Assembly (NCBI GenBank): GCA_963573305.1
Contig: OY754332.1
Location: 52,737,559 to 52,801,558, forward strand
Length of the DNA stretch: 64,000 bases
Source of the DNA: Pyrrhosoma nymphula
Lineage: Eukaryota; Arthropoda; Insecta; Odonata; Coenagrionidae
Direction of reading: 5' to 3'
Positions 12,468 through 22,726 of this stretch are shown here, in pieces. The position numbers and the translations under genes are program-made. Position 1 is the first letter of the stretch. Each line of letters begins with the position of its first letter. The notes below the pieces were generated by a model. The model had not been told where the DNA came from and searched no databases. It saw only the letters and a program-made list of their open reading frames with translations.

Positions 12468-12716
12468 CAGGGCCGGATTTAAATATTCTGCGCCCCCCCC
12501 CTTTCCTGCAGACATTTGTGAAGTTCTACGTACAAGACAAAAATGTACATAAATAAAACAGTAAAAACCCTTGAAAATAATATGATACATTTGAAAACAA
12601 CTACATATAATAATTAGTTGAAAAACTCGTTTTCGGAAGCCGCAGGCCCCCTTGGGGACCCAAACCGTGCAGGTACCCCGCATTGCGGGTTTTCGCGGGT
12701 TATAGATCCGGCCCTG
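12468..12716. mobile_element. hAT-type MITE, 249 bp
   Basis: Ends CAGGGCCGGATTTA at 12468 and, on the other strand from 12716, CAGGGCCGGATCTA. It is flanked by an 8-bp target duplication with one mismatch, atcggacg (12460-12467) and attggacg (12717-12724). The terminal CAGGG…CGGAT links it to the larger hAT element at 8392. It has a run of C near its left end. Non-coding. Confidence 0.85.
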
Positions 12717-12724
12717 ATTGGACG

Positions 12725-15700
12725 TGAATACATATAACCATTGTTCATGCATATAACCTAAAATGACAAACATTCTGAGAAAGCAAATTTCAGTCAAACA
12801 GCAGTTGCAAATGCAGCGCAGCATTTGGCTTTGGCGACTATTACCGTAGCACCAACTTCTCGTTCTCTACAAAACTACATTGAGTTGCACTGACTGTCAT
12901 GCATTTAAGAACATTTTCCTCTCACGGATTGTCATGACGCGAGTTTCAAACTAACGTGTGAAATTCACAAGGCAAATATGATTCGTTAATCGCGGCTGAC
13001 TCCCGATCAAGTTACATTTCTTTGGTTAAGCTGGTTTCCAACTTGATTTCTCACGAAGATATACAATGAACAAATCTCAAACTGCAAAATAATATTGTAA
13101 ACAAACCTAAAACTGAGTGAAAATATCTCGTGTCTTCAACTGTTTCAACTACCATTCGATACATCGGAGGTTTTTCGTCTCAAACTTCTCAAACAATGGT
13201 TTCATGATTAGTTTTGGTTCGTCGTTTACTCCATAACTGGCGAAGTGTGTGACACATTTCTATACCAACCGTTTGACAACCAATTTGCGCGCCGCAAAAA
13301 TAATTTAGGCCCGTCTACCATTCACACCTCGATAGCGAGTTAACATAACTATTTTCGCCGAACACTCCTGAAACAGAATCCCATCCGATTAGGTCCGTGA
13401 ATCGATTGGGTCTTATTCGGCAACGCTCTTGACTTTCTTCGGATTTGCTCTGCCGATTACCCATTCTATTGCTTCTCTCAAGGCATTTGGAAAAAATTCT
13501 TGGCTCATCCACCTTGCACTAGAACTGCTTCTTAAATTTGGCAATTTAAAACAATGGAATCTTCAATTTCTATATATTTCTGAGCTATAAAAGTTTAAAA
13601 TTAGGTGGCTTAGAGTGCAACTCCGGTGAGGAGTCTTCATTTAAGTTTCACAGAAAAATAAGCGAAAAACTTCAGACTGGAATCAAGAGAAATCTCAGAA
13701 ACAACAAAGCATGCGGTGTAAATAACCACGACACTGGTATTTATAGCATCTGGCACAGATTCTGGTATCTGATAACAGAAATAAAATGCCAAAATAATTA
13801 GCCCCTTCGAAGACCTGGGAGAAGATCCAGGGGACTAAAGTTAAGTCATTTAGAATTCAACTTACATTTCCTTTTTCCTAGTACGTGGTTCTCAATCCGT
13901 GTCTCTGGAAGGATTTCATTTAAAAGAGGATTTTGGCAAGTATCCATCGGAGAAAAGAATCCTGTGATGATAAAAAACAATAAAATAGATTTATTGAAGT
14001 TATATAATTAAAATTTGATTAAACATGCTATCAGGTCAATAGTATTTCTGGAAAATATGGTGCAACATACAATCACTGCACTATAAATATAGTAAAAATA
14101 TAATATTTACGACACAAAAAATTTAGTATTTCTCTAAGTTGGACGGGAAATGCATGGATTATTTCACGAATGGTACTCACCTATGTGCTGTGACTCCGGG
14201 TTATATGCTGAGAAAGAGAGAAAAAGAAATTATTCCATGGATCACACATTTTCTACCGCGTCAACTATAACATTGAAATACATACGTATTCATGCAGAAC
14301 CAACGTTAAGTAGACTTTCGACACCAAGAAGATTATTTTTATTTAAATACAAACACATTATGGAAAATAAACATATTCTACAGTTAAGAATAACAAAGAA
14401 AAAGAGTTTTTGTGAGAATATCTGATGTATAAAAAGCAATTTCCCATTTACATAATCTGGAGCGTCTTAGCCCTTCAATGTCAGGAAAGCCGAATTCGCC
14501 AAGCACCTCCTTAACTGATATACGCGCCGAATTCGGCACATAGCTCATTTACCCTATGCTCAACGTGCCGAATTAGGCACAGTAAAAATTATTTAAAAAA
14601 TACTTTAAAGGCTTTCCATGTTTTCTACTGTAACCTCCGCAATTTAATAAATCGGAGAAAAAATCCTTTCGTGAGTAAAAAATATTGCTCAGAAAGGGTC
14701 AACGGCGATTAGGTTTTTTAACTGTATGTCAACGTCCTCCGTTGGTGATACAAAATACATTGAACAAATACAAATATTTAGGAATAAAGCGAACTTCCCA
14801 AACTTTTTCACCGCTTGAATCCAGACATACGCAAAGCTCAGCACCTGCTTACAGATATGCGAGACCAGCTTCCAAATGCAAGTCTTACTTACGGGCAAGT
14901 GCAAGTGTAAGAAAAAATGCAAGTGTTACCGATGTTAACACAATATCATGGAAGTAAGCGGGATACTGACGATTGGAATTCAATGAAAGAAATAAAGAGA
15001 AGATAATTAGCATCTCAAAGGGAATGTGTTACATCGCAGATCTAGGAGATTCATTATTCAGAATTGAAAAGAAACTGATCTTCTGATCTGATACTCATAA
15101 AAATATCAATTCGTGCGGACTGGATTTATTTCTGTGAGACTCAAAGTTAGACCCACAGGTGAAATTTCATCATCATTAAATGCGTTAATTGACAAAGGGA
15201 GGAAGTTTCTAAATTCTCATTTCATAGCAAAAGATTACAGGAGCCCTTGTCCCATAAATTAGTAAGCATTGCCAGAGTAATATGCAGTAATAAGTGCAAT
15301 AATTTGAAAGCGTGAAAAGCTTTTACACGTTAAGAATTCCTTTAGTACTAAGGATACAATACGACGCAGAATATGTGGACAAAGGGAAAGTAAAACTTGA
15401 AAGTCAATATTTAAGTCTAATATCTAAGGTTGGGGAAGAAAAATTGTGGGAAGGTGAAGAGCACAATGAATTAATAGATGTATTTCATGCAGTAGTTAAT
15501 GCTACATTTTTTATAGGAATGACGGCCATATTTTTTGTAAGTTAACAGATGACTGAAAAGCACAACAGTTGAGCCTATGCAGCAGGATAATGAGCGCGAC
15601 CTTTCACTCGTAAAAACCGTAAGCACTATATTTTTGGCAAAAGTTTATCAAGCAATAGAACGCCTTTGAAAAAATACCAAACTTCGCTTACGACAAATAA

Positions 15701-16464
15701 TTTAAAAAATGAGGAATTTCTTGGGCCAGTCCCGATAAATTTCGCTTCACGTCTATATTACACGGTTTCTTTGAAAATTATCTAAAAACGATGGGTTGTT
15801 TCGTTTTAAAATGGACGCGTGAAAATCCGTTCTATAAATCATCATCAAAATGCTAGTATTTAAAAAAACCTTTTTGCTGTGATTAACGGAAAACTATTAC
15901 GCAGGATAAACTCTATGAAAGTATTTTTAACTCGTGGACAGACGTTCAAATCGTGCGCACGGTCGGTCGTTTTTGCTTGCCTTAATATATCGTTCACGTG
16001 TTTTGTGCGCCAATTGTTTGGTGTCATGGCAGATTTACACTGCTAACTTACGCTCTGCTTTTCATGCCATCATTTTAATGAATGTACAAAAAATGCTGTC
16101 ACAGGGCATGAAAATGTAGATCTGTACATTAGCATCATCAGTCTGAAGATTGGTTGGCACGGTTATTGCTGTTTTTATAAATCCCACAACGAATGAGGTG
16201 TACAACAAACGCTCCGAGCCAGGAGCTTCCGGGTCAAAGATAGAAGAACGACTGACAACTGACACAGCTGTCGCACCGCCGCCGTCCACCGATCGGCAGA
16301 GATCGCGACGCCGGCCGGGGGTCTACGCGCTGCGGTGAATGTAACATCACAGCGTGGGGTCCGGATTTTTAATCGCTAATATCTCGGCTCGTAGCCCACG
16401 AGGCTCCGTAACATTTCACAGAGTTCATTTTGTCACTTAAATCTACGAACATAATAAATTTGAA
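12725..16464. other. intronic DNA, no gene seen
   Basis: Intron between the 76-base exon and the Pipsqueak exon. No supported gene. It includes three copies of a gccgaatt motif at about 14490-14580 and, at 16137-16157, the phrase cagtctgaagattggttgg, which looks like the tail of a retroposon, though I could not define that element. Confidence 0.4.
14490..14580. repeat. three copies of a palindromic gccgaattcggcac-like motif
   Basis: Variants gccgaattcgcc (about 14490), gccgaattcggcac (about 14527) and gccgaattaggcac (about 14568) sit at 37-41-base spacing. The middle copy is a 12-base palindrome. This may be a decayed tandem repeat or protein-binding sites. Confidence 0.45.
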
Positions 16465-16622
16465 TCAAATCGGCGCGTTGCACTTCGTTGATGTTCCTTG
16501 TGAGTCAATGATAGAGGGACGACAAATAGAGGCGTGACTCGTGCACGACGCGCGAAATGTCATTGTGCTCCCGTGGAAACTGTTGGATGACAGGGGTTGG
16601 GTTTGAGACGGGTTCCCAGTAC

Positions 16623-16698
16623 CTTGCGGCGGCGTCATAGCGAGACTTGCAACGGACGGTATCTGAGGGTACGGGGCGCCGGGGTCCATGGAAGAGTC
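16623..16698 (-). CDS. bab: bab-like short exon joining linker to DNA-binding exon
   Basis: The acceptor tttccacag (ending 16699) is strong. The frame reads DSSMDPGAPYPQIP and ends TPPQ plus one extra base (76 bases, phase 0 in, phase 1 out). The proposed donor is CAAG/GTACTG at 16622, which is weak: AAG before and GTA after, but no G at +5. I chose it because it is the best GT giving phase 1, which the Pipsqueak exon needs (that exon begins with the last two bases of a codon, rebuilding Val). If the donor is not used, the frame stays open to a TGA at 16465-16467, adding 52 residues. That would make a truncated isoform without the helix-turn-helix. Confidence 0.65.
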
Positions 16699-17471
16699 CT
16701 GTGGAAAGGAAAGTTGCAGTTAGGCGAAGAGCAAAAGAAATCAATCGCTGCTTTGGACTCGTCAAGTTGGATGAAGATTTCTCGGCATAGCCACCGGGTC
16801 AGGTGCTCCATTCCTTCTAACGTTTCGATGGTCGACTCGTTAATCGTTTTCACCAGCCCTGAAACAATCGGTCCCTGACCTGGTGGAGATCCCCAGGAAT
16901 CTTCATCCAACACATACGCCGGGACAGAAGTAGATTCCCTTTCGTCAACAAGTTGACACCAGTTAATGCCTTGGTGTAGCATCACACAGGGAGCAATAAA
17001 CTAAGGGAATTATTAGTAAATGCCCTTTGTAGTCAAATTTGTACGGGGAGGTAACCACAGAGTTAGAGACACAACCATTCCATCAATATTTGAAATAGGT
17101 ACCTCCATTTCAAAACAAGAAAATTTTACACAGCCAAATACAATTTATCAAAGTGGAAACGAGGAACTAGTGCAATTAAAAAAAGTTTATTTATCAGTTT
17201 AATCTACTTTAAAATAAGGTTGAAGCAATGTTTTAGCACAAATTCCATTATTTGCAAATGCAGAAGTCAGGGCCAATCATGCGTAGGCAATGGTTGTTCC
17301 ACTCTTGGCTATAAACGCCCCGTCGAAATATTTTTCATTAGCCCATTGATGCATGCAGTCTTTAAAACCATTCCTTTGAAGCTATTCAACTACAGTAAAA
17401 TTTGTGCGTTTTACTTGGAGAAAAAGACTGAGAAAGAGAATGCACATGGGGGAACGCGGGGTTTAACTCAC

Positions 17472-17672
17472 CGAGGGGAGCGGGGGTAAGGCGACAGACT
17501 CAGTCGTGCAATTGGAATAGTCCACCCTTTCGTTCGTGGCCATGCTGAGCGGCCTGCTGTCCACCACTGGGCTCTCCAGGAGGTTGGGCGCCGCAAACGG
17601 TGAGCACTCCGTTTGCGCACCCTTTGGCTTCTGCACCAAGCAGTCCTCCGCATCACACTTAGGCCCTTTTTC
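17472..17672 (-). CDS. bab: bab-like internal linker exon
   Basis: An exon of 201 bases (67 codons, phase 0 in and out), with acceptor ttcgcgccag ending at 17673 and donor TCG/GTGAGTT at 17471-17465. The protein starts EKGPKCDAEDC and ends SVALPPLPS. It has five cysteines but no recognisable zinc-binding spacing and no known domain, so it is probably disordered linker. The clean splice sites and unbroken phase with exons on both sides are the evidence that it is real. It can be skipped without a frameshift. Its function is unknown to me. Confidence 0.82.
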
Positions 17673-17984
17673 CTGGCGCGAAAAATAGAACGGATATTCA
17701 GCAACAACTGAGAGAAAAATGAATTTCGGGACCTAAAAGACTGATTTTCAACTTACAAACATACCAATTACACTTAACTGAATGTCTTTCGGCCAAAAGT
17801 AGCGATCGATCCATTTAACGAACGATTACCGACTAGTTTTGTGCCCTTCTTTGCCTCTATTCAACCATTTACCGTAAATTAAGGTGCTATAATCAACCAA
17901 TAATACAAAGGCCTCCTCTTAATTTTTCTCGGATCGGGAAACTACCAAACACCAATATGAATCACATCACCACTCCGAAACCTC

Positions 17985-18200
17985 AGGGGATCGGATTGGT
18001 GGTGTACTAGCTAGAGTACAACCTTCCCATCCAGAGGCCTCAGGTTTAAATACGGGAGGTTTATCAGCGGTACTCAGATCCCCAATAGGGATTGTGGATT
18101 GCACTTCAAGATGTAGCATTCCGTCCGTCGGAAGGGACGCCGCGCCGGAAGTGGACTCCTTGGCGATCCCAACGCCCGGTCCCTCTTCACCCTTCCTCCA
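17985..18200 (+). mobile_element. tRNA-related SINE
   Basis: The head at about 17990-18060 has a box A-like tggtgtactagctagag and a box B-like ggtttaaatacg at Pol III promoter spacing. The body contains cattccgtccgtcggaag, a phrase also found at about 36497 (ccgtccgtcggatgagacg), so it is a dispersed family. It ends in a C- and A-rich tail near 18200. It lies in the intron just upstream of the 201-base exon and is antisense to the gene. Confidence 0.6.
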
Positions 18201-18533
18201 CTCCCCAAAAACACCCTTTCCTGACCAACCTACTGCTTGTCATCAATGGTTCAAATGACTTCAGTTGTCGGCTGCCTTACAACAAAAACAAACCACTCAT
18301 AAATCTAATCCAACGCCTACCCGTCTAGTAATGGAAATTTAACATTTAAAGTCTCTTTCGGCTTATAGAGCGGCCTCTGGTCCACTCCTCTCAGCATAAA
18401 CATACTTAATTAATTGAAACCTATGTTGCCACATAGGATGACCATTAAGTCAATATTAATGAGAATAAACAAGATTATTTCCAATCACCATATGTTTTTG
18501 CTTGTTTCTGTGGCTGTAACAGCTATAACTACA

Positions 18534-18635
18534 ATGCAGCAGCTAGAGGGAATTGTCAGCCGAGCAGCAGAGTATGGCTGGGGAGACCAGAGTGACACGG
18601 TGTGGGAGAAGGGACAATAACTCTAGCTGCTGCAG
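18534..18635. repeat. inverted repeat with ~22-bp arms
   Basis: tgcagcagctagagggaatt (from 18534) is answered by the near-complement aataactctagctgctgca (ending about 18635). The interior is about 55 bases. A short foldback element or a stem-forming segment, unclassified. Confidence 0.6.
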
Positions 18636-18779
18636 CCATATTCCTCGTAGCAATGCACTATGGTCGTCACAGCCATAGCGTCAAGCAGCTGCACCACAGC
18701 ATATTGTTCTGACATCACTTACCTTTGCTACTAAACCAATTCTGACACTATCAATAGTACTGTGGCTCCCCCAACCATA

Positions 18780-18905
18780 GCTTTTTTCCGTGCAATATCC
18801 TCCCCTCTACCACGGCCTTCAGCATCCCTTCGCCCCTCATTACTCCATCCAACCACCTACTTTGCCACCTACTAATATCATCCAAAAGATTTCTTTCCAA
18901 ACAAC
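18780..18905 (-). mobile_element. LINE fragment (RTE-like, ORF2 3' end)
   Basis: The plus strand reads atcctcccctctaccacggc…cccttcgcccctcattact, matching the segments at about 45010 and 60000 that encode the minus-strand motif RGEG(L/M)LKA(V/L)(I/V)EGRI. This is the C-terminal tail of an RTE-like non-LTR retrotransposon polyprotein. It is a short, broken copy. Confidence 0.55.
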
Positions 18906-19604
18906 GTCAAAATGATTATCAGAATTAAAATTTTGGTGGAAGATGAACAAAAACTTTAAAATAAAAAACAAAATTATATCTAAAAACACCTGCTTTCGTC
19001 GATGGAAATTCAAGTATTACATTTGGGTTCCAAATGCTTAATTATTATTTATGCATTTATTTATATTTTTTTATGATAAAAAAATATTTTCCATAAAATG
19101 CGAACGCCAACTTCTTGCCTCGATTCCCTTTATCCCACCCTCTTCTCTTTACATATGCATGACCCCATCCACCTGAAAGGTTACTTTTTCATCTCACCAC
19201 ACGTCGCACTCTATTTCATCCTGCCCATAAAAATCTATTCTCTCGCCCTCAATTGTTCCCTTGCTCCTTCATCGCCTTCTCACACTCCTCGCATTCCCCC
19301 TATGCCCCTGCATCCACACGAGCACACTTAATCGCCATTTTCCATCTCGAACGTGAGAACAGCGAATTGAAGTGAAAAGTGACCATTTTCCTTCTTATGT
19401 ACTAATGAATTTGAAAAACAGTCGTCAATTGATTTTACGTCAGTGCAAGATCGAAATTCCACGTTTACCGTAACTGACAAAACATAAGCAGGAAAAGCAT
19501 AATATGTACACTACAGTTGTACTCAAAACCAGTTAATTTTCAAATTAATACGTAATGACAACTACGAAATACTTTCAGCTACCTTCATCATACATAAAAA
19601 AGTT

Positions 19605-20060
19605 TCCTCGGATAAAATATAGAACCTCTCATAATCTTCAAAGCTAATTTAATATCTCCATGTTCTTTGGGGATTCAAGGAGGTGAATTAAACTGCTTGT
19701 TTCCCCTTTCCATCGGCAAACTGGGATAGAGCATACAGCACAAAATTAGTCATTGAGAGAAGTTAAAACGATTCAAGTTCAGGATCAGGATGGAATAGGA
19801 CAATTTCCAATAAATGCTAAATTAACTTTTTTATGGGTCTATTTTTATCTATTTTGTACATACTGTGTTGCCACATTTCATGTTTTCAAGAAAACGCCCC
19901 CATATATTGTTTCCGACATTTCGGTGAATTATGCCGTATCCCAGTTTGCTGAGGGAAAGGGGAAACAAGCAGCTTAATTCACCACCTTGTATTCCCAAAG
20001 AACACTGGGATTTGAAATTACGTTGAAGATTATAAAAGGTTCCATGATTTATCCAAGTGC
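19605..20060. mobile_element. foldback element, ~450 bp
   Basis: The left arm (about 19610-19735) and right arm (about 19930-20060) are inverted copies at roughly 80-85 percent. Shared blocks include ctgcttgtttcccctttcc, gcaaactgggat, tgttcttt and ataatcttcaa. The interior is about 190 bases. No open frame is relevant. It sits 160 bases from the PxDLS exon, in its downstream intron. Confidence 0.75.
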
Positions 20061-20217
20061 TGCACCTGAATTCAAATAAAGGAGGTGAAAAACAAGCAAC
20101 GCAAAAATATTAAAGAAATCAACAATTGGGATTCAATAAGATGACTGGACCTCCGCATAGCAGCATTTAGCCAACGCATCTAACAACATGTTCCTTGCCA
20201 TTTCCAAATATACTTAC

Positions 20218-20346
20218 CGACATTGCTGGTGACGAGTTCGATAAAGATTTCTTCATTGATAGATTTTCCGGAGTTTCGCACGCTGTCTGTCCGGGCTTGG
20301 ACAAATCTTGAGGTACGAGCTCTCCTGACCTCCTCCTCGGACGAGC
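20218..20346 (-). CDS. bab: bab-like exon with PxDLS CtBP-binding motif
   Basis: A small exon of 129 bases (43 codons, phase 0 in and out). It has a pyrimidine-rich acceptor ending caaag at 20347 and a strong donor TCG/GTAAGTA at 20217-20211. It opens with a basic ARPRRR segment that continues the RRKQ end of the previous exon, together making a nuclear-localisation or minor-groove-binding-like cluster. Residues 11-17 read VPQDLSK, a textbook P-x-D-L-S site for the corepressor CtBP. A second short motif, PENLSMKKS, lies at residues 26-34. Of the three frames, one contains a stop and another has no recognisable content, and the chosen frame matches the phases of both neighbours. Alternative use of this exon would remove the CtBP site in frame. 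Confidence 0.85.
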
Positions 20347-20499
20347 CTTTGGTGAAAAAATAAAAAGATATATTGAATTTCAGGAAAGAAAAAAAGTGCA
20401 GAAAGAGATACCAACTGATACACAGCGCATCAGTGACTTTACGTCGGTATCCTTCTTCTAAAACTTTGATTAATTTATGACACTCTTTTATTGCCCCAT

Positions 20500-21660
20500 A
20501 GAAAGTAAATTCATGTGCTGATGATAAGATACTGTGGATGTACAGAACCTCATCTCTACGTTAGTGGAGATAAAACATTTTTTGTTCTACAGGCTTACAA
20601 GTAATCATAGGGAGGAAGAATCTACAGGTGTACATTAAGAGATCGAAGAAATGAGGAGGGAAGTGCCGAGAAAAAGTAAACCTTATTGCGGTCGGAGATT
20701 TAAATGCGGGGGATGAAGGGGTTCATATAAAGCGCAGGACTACGAGAACACAGGGCCATGAGCGAGAATTGGCTATTGTGAGAAGGCAGTTGAGTTTTGT
20801 TGCAGAATGAATATAATAATAATAAACTCTTGGCTCCGATACCATCATAGCGGAAGGCGCCCATTAAAAAAGCTGGGAGATACTAGGAGACATCATTCAT
20901 ATTAATTATATCATGGCTAAGAGTAGATTTAAGAACAGCGTCGAAAATTTACACAGCTTCCTGGGAGCTGATGCCAACTCCAGTAATTATATAGCACTTA
21001 CAAAACACGATTTAGGAGAAAAAGGTTAAAAAGAGGAAGGAGGACGGACGGATGAGTAGCAATCAGGGTGAGCAACAATAGGTCAAGGCTACCCTTGCCT
21101 GACCCCATAATAGACAAGGTTGCCCATTATTGCCAGGGAGTTATCAACTTAAAGAAAACAATGGTAAGAGAGCCATGGGAAGACCTTTAACTGAGGGAAT
21201 AAAATGAGGACAGCTGATTTAGTGATGTACATTTGCCAAAGAACGGTTGTCGCTGGACACATTAGAAACTTGGTGTCATAAATAAGATATGAATATTGAA
21301 AATAGGAAAAACCTCAAGTAATCAGGGTTAATAGAAAGATAAAATAGAGGTTAAAAATAAAGAAATAGGAGGGAACAGTATAACAGGTTAGGCAATTAGA
21401 AAGTCTCTGATAGGAAGGGGGACGATTTTAGAATTATGTAGGGAGATGATTTTAGAATTATGTAGGAGATAATAACAGGAACATTATACATTGATATCGA
21501 GAGAAGGCTGTTGAAGAGTCTCATATGGATCGCTACGCTGCGTGGAGCAGAAATATGGATTCAAAGAAGAGAAAAACAGTGCCAGGGGTTTGAGAAGAGA
21601 CAGACGAGAGGGCACGATGGATGCAGAGGACGCACGAAGACATGCTTGGGAGAGAGGGTG
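20500..21660 (+). mobile_element. LINE copy with internal deletion (RTE-like)
   Basis: The 5' part shows decayed endonuclease-domain phrases in shifting frames: AVGDLNAGDEG near 20700, then a segment around 20820-20990 corresponding to the N-T-W-x-x-H-H…D-Y-I-M…G-A-D-x-N-S-x block typical of this endonuclease. The 3' part (21510-21600) reads KSLIWIATLRGAEIWIQRRE, matching the S-L-I-W-S-V-A-L-Y-G-A-E-T-W-x-L-R-R region near the end of the same polyprotein. The reverse transcriptase core between them is absent, so this copy lost its middle. Many stops and frameshifts. Confidence 0.6.
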
Positions 21661-21664
21661 GAAT

Positions 21665-21900
21665 GTCATTGGGGATCGTGTTGGTGTAGTGGCTTTCGTA
21701 ATGGCTTCTCATTTCGTAGGGCCCGGGTTCATATTCCTGCAGAGACAGAGATATTTCAGCGGAATTCCGGGTCGTGCTTGGATATTAAGGGGAGAGCACT
21801 TGAAGTGGAGAACACTACCAGTGATGTGTTCCATCCGCTGGATCAGACATTACACCTTGGACTCCTCGGCGTCTTTCGTCGATAGAAGACTGAGTGTCAC
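21665..21900 (+). mobile_element. tRNA-related SINE
   Basis: ttggtgtagtggctttcg (box A-like, about 21682) and cccgggttcatattcctg (box B-like, about 21721) are spaced as in a tRNA head. An unrelated body follows to about 21900. It directly abuts the LINE remnant and may be inserted at its end. Confidence 0.55.
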
Positions 21901-21907
21901 CACGTGA

Positions 21908-22726
21908 CGATGCTAGGTCACACAAATTAAAGCCACAGAGTCTTAAAAAGATAAGTCGAGATGAAGGGAAAATAATAGCCGAGCTGAAAAAATATGAAAA
22001 CATGGACACGTATAGCAACTCGATATCGATATTGTGAACCATAACGATTTGGGCGGAAAGCTGATCGATGATTTCCGTCATAAGTTAATTGAAACGATTA
22101 TAGAGTAGAAACCATTAAGGAACCGAGACACTAGCGAGGCATTGCTCAAGGTGCTTTAAAAATATTCCCTGATTCAAGCAGAAAAGCAATCGACCATGGG
22201 AAATAAAGTATCATATTTCTTAGCGATCCGCCTTGCTGAGATGGTTACGTCATTTGAAAAATCTGACGGTATTGGCGATCATTAAGGAACTTTCTCAGAC
22301 CTAGAAACAATGGTAGTTCCACCAATAAAACCAAAAATTAAAATCTCTTTGTCATAAAATTACGAGTTTTGCAAAATTAGAAACAAGCTAAAAGAATCAT
22401 TCTCGGGATCCCTATCTACTTAACAGGACCTAAGATACAATGAGACAAGTGGATATTTCTAAAATATTCTCCGTGAATGAATGAGAAACAACTTTCTGTG
22501 AATTCAACAACAACCAGGTGAATTCTACTTAGAGAGAGTAGCAAACCTAGCCGGTACACCAACGGTTAAAGACGGAAGGTAAGGGGATGGTGGAAATTTC
22601 AACGCTCGAGTTTAATGCAAGCTGAAATTTCACCGCGCAACGCTCAAAAACCGAAAGTCATGCGTACACCTGACAGTTCCAGAAACAACTCATGCAAGAG
22701 ACACCATTCACCGAGAGATCACTCAC
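21908..22726. other. intronic DNA, no gene seen
   Basis: AT-rich to about 22600. It ends at the donor of the first exon of the bab-like gene in this window. Nothing recognised. Confidence 0.5.

Noticed and set aside
16635..16985. A 116-codon minus-strand open frame across the 76-base exon
   Set aside because: It is in the wrong frame relative to the exon phases and crosses a strong acceptor. It is treated as chance.
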